A DNA stretch of 64,000 nt from Panacagrimonas sp046594215 (lineage in GTDB: Bacteria; Pseudomonadota; Gammaproteobacteria; Nevskiales; Nevskiaceae), in the NCBI GenBank assembly GCA_046594215.1, contig JBKJPX010000027.1, forward strand, positions 7,184 to 71,183. Reading direction: 5' to 3'. The notes under the pieces are model-generated. The model ran no database searches, had not been told where the DNA came from, and saw only the letters and a list, made by a program, of their open reading frames with translations. The position numbers were made by a program, and so were the translations under genes. Below are positions 15,686-24,005 of the stretch, piece after piece (within the stretch, counting starts at the first letter, position 1; each line of letters starts with the position of its first letter).

Positions 15686-16378
15686 ATGGGCAAGCTCGTC
15701 ATCACCGACAACACCGGCGTAACGACCGATTTCGAGCTCAACGCCGAGCGCGTCAGCCTCGGGCGCCAGGCGACCAACGACATCGTGCTGAATGACAAGG
15801 CCACGTCCGGGCGGCATGCCGCCATCGTCACGATCCTCGACGACTCCTTCCTCGAGGATCTGGATTCCACGAACGGGACGCAGGTGAACGGCCAGCCCGT
15901 CACCAAGCACCCGCTCGCGCACGGCGATGTCATCACGATCGGCCGCAACACGGTGCGCTACTTCAGCTCCGACGTGCCCGAGAGCGAGATGGACAAGACG
16001 ATGGTGCTGCGGCCGGGTGCCGCGCTGCCGCCGTCACGCCCCCAGCCGGCGGCTCGCCCGGCACCCCGGCCTGCCATCGATCCGCACCTGATCTCCGCAG
16101 GCAAGCCCGTGCTGGGCAAGCTGCGGATGGCCAGCGGCTCGACCGAGGGCAGGGAGATGGAACTCAGCAAGGCGCTCACCACTCTGGGCAAGGTGGGCGT
16201 GCAGGTGGCCGCAATCACGCGTCGCTCCGACGGTTACTACATCGTGCTGGTCGAGTCCGCCGGCGGCCGCAAGCTGCGCATCAACGGCGCCGACGTCGAG
16301 CCGCAGCCGCGCAGGCTGGCCGACCGCGATCGTGTGGAGCTGGCCGGCACTCAGATGGACTTCCTCCTGATCGGTTGA
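15686..16378 (+). CDS. FHA domain protein (two FHA-like domains)
   Basis: This 230-residue protein has an N-terminal canonical FHA phosphothreonine-binding domain with the key residues SLGRQ (Gly26-Arg27), SGRHA (Ser41, His44) and DSTNGTQVNG. A threonine-containing DKTMVL segment and a proline-rich linker (about 110-135) lead to a second, divergent FHA-like domain (about 140-230; LTTLGKVGVQVAAITRR, LRINGADVE). The threonine in DKTMVL looks like a possible phosphorylation site for the upstream kinase, though this is an inference. It follows the phosphatase gene by 42 bases and completes a write-erase-read set. Confidence 0.9.
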   Translation: MGKLVITDNTGVTTDFELNAERVSLGRQATNDIVLNDKATSGRHAAIVTILDDSFLEDLDSTNGTQVNGQPVTKHPLAHGDVITIGRNTVRYFSSDVPESEMDKTMVLRPGAALPPSRPQPAARPAPRPAIDPHLISAGKPVLGKLRMASGSTEGREMELSKALTTLGKVGVQVAAITRRSDGYYIVLVESAGGRKLRINGADVEPQPRRLADRDRVELAGTQMDFLLIG

Positions 16379-16391
16379 GCGGTCGGCGTGT

Positions 16392-16445
16392 AGGTCGGGC
16401 TGTGGCCGGACTGCCGGGCATTCGAATGCGGCCGAAGCCCGACCT
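16392..16445. repeat. REP-like nested inverted repeat (GGTCGGGCT type)
   Basis: AGGTCGGGCT pairs with AGCCCGACCT (10 bp). Inside it GGCCG pairs with CGGCC, and innermost is the palindrome GCATTCGAATGC. The nested form resembles repetitive extragenic palindromes of xanthomonads, and a second copy-like hairpin occurs at 28338-28355. It lies just after the FHA gene and may also stop transcription. Confidence 0.6.
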
Positions 16446-16501
16446 GCGATAAACGCGCACGATTGTGCGGGCTGTGCGGAGACTCCCTAAACTCGCGCAC
16501 C

Positions 16502-17392
16502 ATGACCACCCCGACCCTAGCCGAGACCATCGGCAACACGCCGCTGGTGCGCATCACGCGCCTGCCCGGCATCGGCAACAACACCCTGCTCGCCAAGCTC
16601 GAAGGCAACAACCCGGCCGGCTCGGTGAAGGATCGACCCGCGTACTCGATGATCAAGCGCGCCGAGGAGCGCGGCGAGATCAAGCCCGGTGACACCCTGA
16701 TCGAGGCGACGTCCGGCAACACCGGTATCGCGTTGGCCATGGCCGCCGCGATGCGCGGTTACCGCATGGTCCTGGTCATGCCCGAACACATGAGCGCCGA
16801 ACGCCGCGCGCAGATGAAAGCCTATGGCGCGGAGATCGTGCTGGTGACGCAGGCGCAGGGCATGGAATACGCGCGCGACCTCGCGCAGAAGATGCAGAAG
16901 GAAGGCCAGGGCCGCGTGCTCGACCAGTTCGCCAACCCCGACAACCCACGCGCGCACTACGAGGGCACCGGCCCCGAGATCTGGCGGGACACCGACCAGA
17001 AGGTCACCCACTTCGTCGCGACCATGGGCACCACCGGCACCATCATGGGCACCGGCCGGTTCCTGAAGGAAGTCAACCCGAAGATCGAAGTGGTCGGTGT
17101 GCATCCGGCTGGCGAATCCTCCATCCCCGGCATCCGCAAGTGGCCCAAGGAATACGAACCGGGCATCTACGACGTCAGCAAGATCGATCGCATCATCGAG
17201 GTCGAGGCCAGGGACGCCGAAGAAACGATGCACGCGGTGGCGCGCACCGAGGGCTTGTTCTGCGGGCCGTCGTCGGGCGGCTCGATCTTCGCGGCGGTGG
17301 AAGTCTGCAAGCGCGTCCAGAACGCGACCGTGGTCTGCATCGTCTGCGATCGCGGCGATCGCTACATCTCGACGGGCATCTTCCCTTCCTGA
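16502..17392 (+). CDS. cysM: Cysteine synthase B (O-acetylserine sulfhydrylase)
   Basis: This 296-residue PLP enzyme makes cysteine from O-acetylserine and sulfide or thiosulfate. The PLP lysine is in NNPAGSVKDRPAYSMI. Other landmarks are EATSGNTGIALAM, GTTGTIMGTGRFLKE, the PLP phosphate loop and the C-terminal CGPSSGGSIFAAVE. The segment KDRPA instead of KDRIA fits CysM rather than CysK. The start ATG is at 16502; there is no strong ribosome-binding site immediately upstream. The gene follows the REP-like hairpin and leads a long plus-strand run. Confidence 0.93.
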   Translation: MTTPTLAETIGNTPLVRITRLPGIGNNTLLAKLEGNNPAGSVKDRPAYSMIKRAEERGEIKPGDTLIEATSGNTGIALAMAAAMRGYRMVLVMPEHMSAERRAQMKAYGAEIVLVTQAQGMEYARDLAQKMQKEGQGRVLDQFANPDNPRAHYEGTGPEIWRDTDQKVTHFVATMGTTGTIMGTGRFLKEVNPKIEVVGVHPAGESSIPGIRKWPKEYEPGIYDVSKIDRIIEVEARDAEETMHAVARTEGLFCGPSSGGSIFAAVEVCKRVQNATVVCIVCDRGDRYISTGIFPS

Positions 17393-17423
17393 TGCGCGCG
17401 TGGCAGCCGCAGGTGATCCAGGC

Positions 17424-18197
17424 ATGACCCCTACCCTGGTCTTCGACATCGAGACGATCCCCGACCTCGAGGGCGCGCGCCGCATCCTGGGCATCGATTC
17501 GACCGACGAAGAGGTCATCTGGAACGCGATGCGAACCTTGCGCCGCGCGGAGAAGGGCACCGAGTTCCAACCCGCGCACCTTCAGCGCATCGTCGCGATC
17601 TCCTGCGTGCTGCGCAGCGGCGATACCCTGCACTGCTGGTCGATCGGCGACGAGACCGCGCAGGAAGCCGAGCTGATCCAGAAGTTCTTCAACGGCGTGG
17701 AGAAGTACAAGCCGATCCTGGTGTCCTGGAACGGCGGCGGCTTCGACCTTCCAGTACTCAATTACCGAGGTCTCATTCATGGCGTGCGTGCGCAGGCCTA
17801 CTGGGACAACGGCCACTTCGATCGCGAGTCCAAGTACAACAACTACCTCAAGCGCTACGAGTTCAAGCACACGGACCTGATGGACGTGCTGGCACTTTAT
17901 ACCGGCCGCCAGAACGCGCCGCTCAACGAGATTGCCCTGCTGCTGGGTCTGCCCGGGAAGCTCGGCATGGATGGCTCCAAGGTCTTCGACGCGTACCGCG
18001 CCGGCAAGCTGGGCGAGATCCGCGCGTACTGCGAGACCGACGTGATGAACACCTGGCTGGTGTACCTGCGCTTCCAGTTCATGCGTGGGCACCTGTCCGA
18101 GGACGAGTACGAGCAGGAAATCCTGCTCGCGCGCGATTTCCTCGACGGCAACGGCGCCGCGCACTGGACGGAATTCGCGGCGGCCTGGACCGAATGA
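17424..18197 (+). CDS. Predicted 3'-5' exonuclease related to the PolB proofreading domain
   Basis: The 257-residue DEDD-type exonuclease domain stands alone. Exo I is LVFDIETIPD (Asp and Glu ligands), Exo II is SWNGGGFDLPVLNYRG, and Exo III lies in YCETDVMNTWLVYLRF. This matches the DNA_pol_B_exo2 group of small stand-alone nucleases, whose cellular substrate is poorly known. There is no polymerase domain. It overlaps the following rlmD start by ATGA, which indicates coupled translation, although a functional link to rRNA methylation is not established. Confidence 0.88.
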   Translation: MTPTLVFDIETIPDLEGARRILGIDSTDEEVIWNAMRTLRRAEKGTEFQPAHLQRIVAISCVLRSGDTLHCWSIGDETAQEAELIQKFFNGVEKYKPILVSWNGGGFDLPVLNYRGLIHGVRAQAYWDNGHFDRESKYNNYLKRYEFKHTDLMDVLALYTGRQNAPLNEIALLLGLPGKLGMDGSKVFDAYRAGKLGEIRAYCETDVMNTWLVYLRFQFMRGHLSEDEYEQEILLARDFLDGNGAAHWTEFAAAWTE

Positions 18198-19534
18198 TCC
18201 GTCCGTTCCGCGGCGCCAATCGTCGCAGCAGGCCGCTCCCGGAAGGCGAATTCGAAGCCTCCATCGTCGACCTCGCGGAGGACGGCCGCGGCGTGGCGCG
18301 CATCGAGGGCAAGGTCTGCTTCATCCACGGCGCGCTGCCCGGCGAGAGCGTGAAGTTCCGCTACACGCGCAAGCACCGCGACGCGGACGAGGGCGAGACC
18401 ACGCAGGTACTCGAGCCCTCGCCCGACCGTGTAGAGCCGCCCTGCGCGCACTTCGGTGTCTGCGGCGGCTGCTCCCTGCAGCATCTCGCGCCCGCGGCGC
18501 AGATCGCGCTCAAGCAGCAGCAACTGGTCGAGACGCTGCGCCGCGTCGGCAAGCTGGAGCCGGAGACCGTCGCGCCGCCGATCACGGGCCCGACCCTGGG
18601 CTACCGCCGCCGCGCGCGGCTCGGCGCCAAGTACGTCGACAAGCGCGGCACCGCGCTCGTGGGATTTCGCGAACGCGCCAGCCCCTTCCTCGCCGCTCTC
18701 GAGACCTGCGCAGTGCTCGACCCGCGCGTCGGCCAGAAGCTGCGCGCGATCGGCGAGTGCCTGTCGGAGCTGTCGATCCGGCGCGAGCTTCCGCAGATCG
18801 AAATCGCCTGCGCCGACGCCGTGGCCCTGGTCCTGCGCGTGCTGCAGCCGCCCACCGATGCCGACCGCGCGCGCCTTGCGCGGCTCGCGCGCGAGCACGG
18901 GTTCGAGCTCTTCCTCCAGACCGGGGGCCCGAGCACGGTCGCGCCCATGACGCCGCCCGCCCCGCGGCTCGACTACTCGCCCGACGGCTCCGCCGACCGC
19001 CTGCAGTTCGAGCCCACCGATTTCATCCAGATCAACGCGGCCGTGAGCCAGCAAGCCGTGCGCCAGGCGATTTCCTGGCTGCACCCGAGCCCCGGCGAAT
19101 CGGTGCTCGAGCTGTTCTGCGGGCTCGGCAATTTCTCGATCCCGCTGGCGCGCACCGGCGCGCGCGTGACGGCCGTCGAGGGCGACGCAGGCCTCGTCGC
19201 ACGCGCACGGGCGAACGCGCAGGCGCTGGGGCTCGCGATCGACTTCCACGCGGCCGACCTGTTCCAGCCGCGCGACGATGCGCCCTGGCGGCAGGCCCGC
19301 TTCGACGCGGTGCTGCTCGACCCGCCGCGCGCCGGGGCCGAAGCGATGATCCCCGTGATCGGCGCTCTGAAGCCGGCGCGCATCGTCTACGTCTCCTGCC
19401 ACCCGGGGACCCTGGCGCGCGACGCCGGCCTGCTCGTCCACGGACACGGATACCGCCTGGCGCGTACGGGTGTGATGGACATGTTCCCCCACACCACGCA
19501 CGTCGAGTCGATGGCGCTGTTCGAAGCTGCGTAA
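18194..19534 (+). CDS. rlmD: 23S rRNA (uracil-1939-C5)-methyltransferase RlmD
   Basis: This 446-residue SAM-dependent methyltransferase has an N-terminal TRAM RNA-binding domain (about 17-75), iron-sulfur cysteines in PPCAHFGVCGGCSLQHL (Cys84, 90, 93, with a fourth in LETCAVLD), and a Rossmann SAM domain with VLELFCGLGNFSIPLA. The motif DAVLLDPPRAG is followed by VYVSCHPGTLARD, which holds the catalytic cysteine; the usual Asn after it (SCNP) is His here. The start overlaps the exonuclease stop by four bases. RlmC/TrmA are the alternatives, but the cysteine set and TRAM domain favour RlmD. Confidence 0.93.
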   Translation: MIRPFRGANRRSRPLPEGEFEASIVDLAEDGRGVARIEGKVCFIHGALPGESVKFRYTRKHRDADEGETTQVLEPSPDRVEPPCAHFGVCGGCSLQHLAPAAQIALKQQQLVETLRRVGKLEPETVAPPITGPTLGYRRRARLGAKYVDKRGTALVGFRERASPFLAALETCAVLDPRVGQKLRAIGECLSELSIRRELPQIEIACADAVALVLRVLQPPTDADRARLARLAREHGFELFLQTGGPSTVAPMTPPAPRLDYSPDGSADRLQFEPTDFIQINAAVSQQAVRQAISWLHPSPGESVLELFCGLGNFSIPLARTGARVTAVEGDAGLVARARANAQALGLAIDFHAADLFQPRDDAPWRQARFDAVLLDPPRAGAEAMIPVIGALKPARIVYVSCHPGTLARDAGLLVHGHGYRLARTGVMDMFPHTTHVESMALFEAA

Positions 19535-19540
19535 GCCGGA

Positions 19541-19568
19541 TTGACTTGCGCCCGCCTTGGCTTAGCCT
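19541..19568 (+). promoter_or_regulatory. Candidate sigma-70 promoter for the CYTH gene
   Basis: TTGACT (19541-19546) and TAGCCT (19563-19568) are separated by 16 bases and lie about 50 bases before the ATG at 19615. Confidence 0.45.
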
Positions 19569-19614
19569 TCCGCAACGACTCCGGGGTCTATCGCCCCTAG
19601 TAACCGGTAATCCC

Positions 19615-20091
19615 ATGGCTGTGGAAATCGAACGAAAATTCCTGCTCGTCGACGAGACCTGGCGCTGGGAAGTGTCGCGTCATCGCAAGATGGAACAGGG
19701 TTATCTCGGCGCGCCGGGCGGCCGGGCGTCCATCCGCGTGCGCCTCGAAGACAAGCGCGCGCTGATCAACATCAAGTCGGCGGTGGTCGGCGCCGTGCGC
19801 AGCGAGTACGAGTACGAGATCCCGATCGAGGAAGGTCGCGAGTTGTTCGAGAACCTCTGCATCGGGCGCGTCGAGAAGACGCGGCACTACATCGATCGCG
19901 ACGGGGTGACCTGGGAGATCGACGAGTTCCACGGCGACAATGACGGGCTTGTGGTGGCCGAGGTCGAGCTGGCCAACGTGCAGCAGGAGATCACTCGCCC
20001 TTCCTGGCTCGGCCGCGAGGTCACCGAGGAGTCGAAGTACTACAACCACAACCTGTCGCTCAAACCCTTCCGCGCGTGGCATGCACATTGA
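19615..20091 (+). CDS. CYTH domain protein (CyaB/ThTPase-like triphosphate-tunnel fold)
   Basis: This 158-residue protein begins with the CYTH signature EIERKFLL. Further conserved basic and acidic residues of the triphosphate tunnel follow (RVRLEDKRALINIKS, EYEYEIP, EIDEFHGDNDGLVVAEVEL). CYTH enzymes act on triphosphorylated substrates such as thiamine triphosphate, inorganic triphosphate or, rarely, ATP for cAMP; the substrate here is unknown. It has its own promoter candidate. Its stop lies 11 bases inside the following L,D-transpeptidase gene, so the two are coupled. Confidence 0.9.
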   Translation: MAVEIERKFLLVDETWRWEVSRHRKMEQGYLGAPGGRASIRVRLEDKRALINIKSAVVGAVRSEYEYEIPIEEGRELFENLCIGRVEKTRHYIDRDGVTWEIDEFHGDNDGLVVAEVELANVQQEITRPSWLGREVTEESKYYNHNLSLKPFRAWHAH

Positions 20092-20557
20092 AATCGATAT
20101 CGGGCGCCAGCAGCTGAAGCTCTGGAGCGAGGGCCGGGTGCTGCGCGAATGCCTGGTCTCGACGGGCGCCAACGGGATCGGCGAGATCAACGGGTCGGGC
20201 TGCACGCCGCGCGGCCGCCACGTGATCCGCGCCAAGTTCGGCGACGGTGCCGCCGCCGGGACGCTCTTCACGCGACGACGTCCGACCGGCGAGATCTGGT
20301 CCCCCGAACTGCACGCGAAGTTCCCGGGGCGCGACTGGATCCTCACGCGTATCCTCTGGCTTTCGGGAACCGAACACGGCCGCAACCGGCTCGGCTGCGT
20401 CGACACCTTCCGCCGCTACATCTACCTGCACGGCACACCGCCGACCACGCGCCTCGGGATGCCCGGGTCGAAAGGCTGCATCCGGGTGGCCAACACCGAT
20501 ATCGTCGAGTTGTACGACTGCCTGCCCGTGGGCACCGAAGTCGATCTGCACGAGTAG
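20081..20557 (+). CDS. L,D-transpeptidase (YkuD) family protein lacking a signal peptide
   Basis: The 158-residue protein consists of a YkuD catalytic domain alone. The active-site pattern is HG (His117) followed by SKGCIRV, with nucleophile Cys133 and Arg135. Such enzymes form 3-3 crosslinks or anchor lipoproteins to peptidoglycan in the periplasm. Here the first residues, MHIEIDIGRQQLKLW, start the domain directly, and no hydrophobic export signal is present or found in frame upstream. It overlaps the CYTH gene by 11 bases. It may be exported by another route or act on a cytoplasmic substrate; nagZ, a muropeptide-recycling gene, follows 37 bases later. Confidence 0.88.
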   Translation: MHIEIDIGRQQLKLWSEGRVLRECLVSTGANGIGEINGSGCTPRGRHVIRAKFGDGAAAGTLFTRRRPTGEIWSPELHAKFPGRDWILTRILWLSGTEHGRNRLGCVDTFRRYIYLHGTPPTTRLGMPGSKGCIRVANTDIVELYDCLPVGTEVDLHE

Positions 20558-20594
20558 CTCTCACCCGAGCGCGCAACCAAGGAAACCGGAGTTC

Positions 20595-21578
20595 ATGGCA
20601 GGTAAGGCAGCGCGCGGGCCGATCGGTCCGCTGATGCTCGACGTGGGCGGTCTGGAACTCACGGCCGAGGATCGCGAGGTGCTGGCACACCCGCTGGTCG
20701 GCGGCGTGATCCTCTTCACCCGCAACTACCGCGACGCCGACCAGTTGCGCGCACTGTGCGCCGGCATCCTGGACATCAAGCGCGATCCCCGCCTGCTGCT
20801 GGCAGTGGACCACGAGGGCGGCCGCGTGCAGCGCTTCCGCATGGGCTTCTCGCGCATCCCGGCGATGCGCTCGCTCGGCAAGCTGTACGAGGAGAGCGCC
20901 AAGGCCGCCATCGACGAGGCGCAGGCGCACGGCTACACCATCGGCTCGGAACTCGGCTCCTACGGCATCGACCTGTGTTTCGCGCCAGTGCTCGACCGCG
21001 ACATCGGCGTGTCCGGCGTGATCGGCGATCGCGCGTTCGCCACCAGGATCGACGTCATCGTGGAACTGGCGCGCGCGTTCCGCGCGGGCCTGAACCGCGC
21101 GGGCATGGCCGCAACCGGCAAGCACTTTCCCGGTCACGGTGCGGTGGCGGCGGACTCTCACCTGGAGCTGCCGGTCGATCGGCGCTCGCTGCCCGAGATC
21201 GAGCGCACGGAGCTCGCGCCCTTCCGACCATTGATAGACGACGGCATCGAGTCGCTGATGATGGCGCACGTGCGCTACACCGCGGTCGATCAGATCCCGG
21301 CCTCGCTGTCCCGCAGGTGGATCGCCGGTACGCTGCGCCGCAAATTGAAGTTCCGCGGCGCGGTGTTCTGCGACGACGTGATCATGAACGGCGCGGCCGT
21401 GGTCGGCACCGTGGCCGAACGAGCGCGCCTCGCGCTGTCATCGGGCTGCGACATGCTGCCGGTATGCAACGACCGCACGGCGTCGATCAGGCTGCTGGAC
21501 GAGCTGCGCGACGTCGCCCGCAGCCCAGCGCGCAGCCGGCGCCTTGCCACCCTGTTCCGCACAGAAGGTCCCAGATGA
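20595..21578 (+). CDS. nagZ: Beta-N-acetylhexosaminidase (GH3), peptidoglycan recycling
   Basis: This 327-residue cytoplasmic GH3 enzyme removes N-acetylglucosamine from anhydro-muropeptides. Landmarks are PLMLDVGGLELTAEDREVL, GGVILFTRNY, DHEGGRVQRFR, the general-acid loop KHFPGHGAVAADSH and the nucleophile region FCDDVIMNGA. NagZ activity links wall turnover to beta-lactamase induction in many gammaproteobacteria. Its stop overlaps the hpt start as ATGA. The order nagZ followed by purine-salvage genes is known from pseudomonads and xanthomonads. Confidence 0.95.
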   Translation: MAGKAARGPIGPLMLDVGGLELTAEDREVLAHPLVGGVILFTRNYRDADQLRALCAGILDIKRDPRLLLAVDHEGGRVQRFRMGFSRIPAMRSLGKLYEESAKAAIDEAQAHGYTIGSELGSYGIDLCFAPVLDRDIGVSGVIGDRAFATRIDVIVELARAFRAGLNRAGMAATGKHFPGHGAVAADSHLELPVDRRSLPEIERTELAPFRPLIDDGIESLMMAHVRYTAVDQIPASLSRRWIAGTLRRKLKFRGAVFCDDVIMNGAAVVGTVAERARLALSSGCDMLPVCNDRTASIRLLDELRDVARSPARSRRLATLFRTEGPR

Positions 21579-22129
21579 ACCGGCTCGAGGATGCTCTCCA
21601 GACGCGCGCCCAGGCTGACTGCCTGCACGACGCCGCGACCGTGCAGCGCGCATTCGACACGCTCGCCGCACGCATCGCGAAGGATTACGCGGACAGCAAC
21701 CCACTCGTGCTATGCGTCATGAACGGCGGGCTGTACCCGACCTCCGAGATCACGCGACGGCTCGACCTGCCCTTCGAGCAGGACTATCTCCATGCGACCC
21801 GCTACCGCGGCGCCACCGAGGGCGGCGGCCTGGTGTGGAAGCGACAGCCGGATGCGCGGTCGATCTCCGGCCGCGAGGTGCTGGTCATCGACGACATCCT
21901 CGACGAAGGACACACCCTGGTCGCGATCCGTCGGGCGCTCGCAGAATTCCGCCCGGCCTCGCTGCGGGTGGCCGTGCTCGCCGAGAAGCGTCATGACCGT
22001 CGCGCGCCCGGCGCGCTTGCCGAGTACGTCGGCCTGGCGGTCGAAGACCGCTACGTGTTCGGTTGCGGCATGGACTACAAGGAATACTGGCGGCAGCTGA
22101 CCGCCATCTACGCGGTGAGGGACTCGTGA
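21575..22129 (+). CDS. hpt: Hypoxanthine-guanine phosphoribosyltransferase
   Basis: This 184-residue type I phosphoribosyltransferase has the PRPP-binding motif VLVIDDILDEGHTL and the hood and flexible-loop segments CVMNGGLYPTSEITRRL and ATRYRGATEGGGLVWK. It makes IMP or GMP from hypoxanthine or guanine and PRPP. It is sandwiched between nagZ and mtnP with four-base overlaps on both sides, so it should be translated with them. The fit to mtnP is direct, because that enzyme releases hypoxanthine. Confidence 0.93.
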   Translation: MNRLEDALQTRAQADCLHDAATVQRAFDTLAARIAKDYADSNPLVLCVMNGGLYPTSEITRRLDLPFEQDYLHATRYRGATEGGGLVWKRQPDARSISGREVLVIDDILDEGHTLVAIRRALAEFRPASLRVAVLAEKRHDRRAPGALAEYVGLAVEDRYVFGCGMDYKEYWRQLTAIYAVRDS

Positions 22130-22872
22130 GGAAGATCGCGGTCATCGGCGGCACCGGCATGAACCAGTGGCCCGGGCTCGTGGTCGAGTCCAGCCAGGAG
22201 GTCCGCACGCCTTACGGCATGGCCTCCGCCCCACTCGTCGTCGGGCGCGTGAACGGCCACCCGGCCCTGTTCCTCGCGCGGCATGGGGAAGGCCACAAGA
22301 TCCCGCCGCACAAGATCAACTACCGCGCCAACCTGTGGGCGCTGAGGAACGCCGGCGTCGAGCAGGTGCTCGCCATCGCCGCGGTCGGCGCGATCGCCGA
22401 GTGGTTCGCGCCGGGTGAGATCGCGTTGCCGCGCGACCTTGTCGACTACACCTCGGGGCGCGAGCACACCTATTCCGATGGCACGCCCGGCACCGAGCTG
22501 CATCACATCGAGTTCACCTACCCGTACACCCCCTCGCTGCGCCAGGCGCTGTTCGAGGCGGCGGGTGCGGCGGACGTCGTCGTCAGCGGCGCGGGCATCA
22601 TGGCGGTCACGCAGGGACCGCGGCTGGAGACGCCGGCCGAGATCCAGCGGCTGAAGCTCGACGGCAGCGACATGGTCGGCATGACCGGCATGCCCGAGGC
22701 CGCGCTCGCCGCCGAGCTCGGGCTGGAGTACGCCTGCGTCGCCGTCTCGGTGAACTGGGCCGCCGGCATTGGCAGCGGCGGCATCCACGACGAGATCCGC
22801 GAGAGCATCGAGCGCGGCATGCTCAAGGTGCAGGGAACACTGGCGCGGTATCTAGCGACCGCGGCCGCCTAG
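22126..22872 (+). CDS. mtnP: S-methyl-5'-thioinosine phosphorylase
   Basis: This 248-residue PNP/MTAP-family phosphorylase has IGGTGM at the N-terminus, the phosphate-site segments ARHGEGHKIPPHKINYRAN and AVGAI, and the substrate segment MTGMPEAALAAELGLEYAC followed by NWAAG. NWAAG in place of the adenosine-type Asp motif favours 6-oxo substrates, as in the Pseudomonas aeruginosa methylthioinosine phosphorylase next to nagZ. The product would be hypoxanthine plus methylthioribose-1-phosphate. The start is a GTG overlapping the hpt stop (GTGA); an in-frame ATG at 22063 lies inside hpt and is less likely. Confidence 0.88.
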   Translation: MRKIAVIGGTGMNQWPGLVVESSQEVRTPYGMASAPLVVGRVNGHPALFLARHGEGHKIPPHKINYRANLWALRNAGVEQVLAIAAVGAIAEWFAPGEIALPRDLVDYTSGREHTYSDGTPGTELHHIEFTYPYTPSLRQALFEAAGAADVVVSGAGIMAVTQGPRLETPAEIQRLKLDGSDMVGMTGMPEAALAAELGLEYACVAVSVNWAAGIGSGGIHDEIRESIERGMLKVQGTLARYLATAAA

Positions 22873-23094
22873 AGACGGGTAACGCTCCCGCTCGGCCCGA
22901 GTAACGGCGTCGGGCAGCCGCGTCAGGTATCGCGGGACCCGCGTCAGCTCGAACGATGCGTCGGTGGGCCTCGCAGGGCGTATCGTCCGTCCACGCGCGA
23001 CGAACGGAATGCGCGACAGCTTCTTCACGTGCGGCCGCCTCCCGCGATTCCCCATACCCAGGCGACTTCGTCGAGCGACCTAACCGGACGCGCG

Positions 23095-23976
23095 CTAGCG
23101 CTTGTTGAGTGGGTACAGCGAGTTCTTGCCGCGGTAGTCGAACACGATGCCGTCCGGCGTGATCGCGGAAACCGTCGGGCCCTCCGGCAGCGTCGAACCT
23201 TCGACCTGCTTCTTGCCGTTGACCAGCGCCCAGCGTCGCGCCGGGTCAGCGTCGTAGACGTGCACGTCGATGCGCAGTTCCGGGAAAGAGGCGCGGTAGT
23301 CGGAGGGCATATCGCGCAGCAGCAGGACCGCACCGCTGTCGGCGGACGGCGGCTCCGCTGCCGTCGGCTCGCCAGGTGACGCGAGGACCGGTGCCGCCGG
23401 GACGGCCAGGGCAGCCGGGGCAGCCGGGGCAGCCGCAGTAACAGCGGCCGGAGTGCCGGTCTTCCCCACGGGCACCTGGACTGCGGGCGCATCGTCCTCG
23501 CCCTGATCGGCCGCCTCGTCGGGAACTCCACCTGCGACCGGTTGGCCAGACTCATCGAGCAGATCGTCGATCGATTCGGCCTCCACCCCTTCTTCCACCG
23601 CCGACTCGTCCGTGCCGGGTGCCGGCGCTTCGCTGTCGTTGTCCGATTCCGCCACATTCAGTTCGTGCTGCGAAACACGTCCTGCAGGCGATGACTCGAC
23701 CGTGGCGGCAGGCATCGCCAGCCCAACCTGGGACGCGCCGCCCGCCGGCTCCATGAGCGGCCCGCCGGTAGCCGCGACCTGTGCCGGGCGACGCGGCCAC
23801 AAAAGCACCGTCAGCAACAGCAGCCCCAGCACGAGGCCCATCAACGCGAATTCGCGTGTCGAAGGCTTGCGCGACGCAGGACGTGCGACCGGCGCGGTGA
23901 CGTCGCCCAGCGAGGGCGTGCGTCCGAGGTTGCGGTCCTTCTCCGCCTTGCGTAGGGCGTCGAGGATGTAACTCAT
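23095..23976 (-). CDS. gspB: General secretion pathway protein B (GspB/ExeB-like)
   Basis: This 293-residue inner-membrane protein starts with the family tag MSYILDALRKAEKDRNLG. It has one membrane helix (about 44-60), a long acidic, proline/alanine-rich periplasmic linker and a C-terminal T2SSB domain (DMPSDYRASFPELRIDVHVY, GIVFDYRGKNSLYPL). With GspA it helps insert the type II secretin through peptidoglycan. It is 29 bases downstream of gspA on the same strand. No other T2SS gene is in the window. The linker is repetitive and probably flexible. Confidence 0.9.
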   Translation of the reverse strand: MSYILDALRKAEKDRNLGRTPSLGDVTAPVARPASRKPSTREFALMGLVLGLLLLTVLLWPRRPAQVAATGGPLMEPAGGASQVGLAMPAATVESSPAGRVSQHELNVAESDNDSEAPAPGTDESAVEEGVEAESIDDLLDESGQPVAGGVPDEAADQGEDDAPAVQVPVGKTGTPAAVTAAAPAAPAALAVPAAPVLASPGEPTAAEPPSADSGAVLLLRDMPSDYRASFPELRIDVHVYDADPARRWALVNGKKQVEGSTLPEGPTVSAITPDGIVFDYRGKNSLYPLNKR

Positions 23977-24005
23977 GCGGCCACTCCGCGAACGGTCATA
24001 GCGCT

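Noticed and set aside
22873..23094. Possible tRNA or small RNA in the convergent mtnP-gspB gap
   Set aside because: No cloverleaf, CCA end or anticodon arm could be drawn, and no strong terminator hairpin was found.
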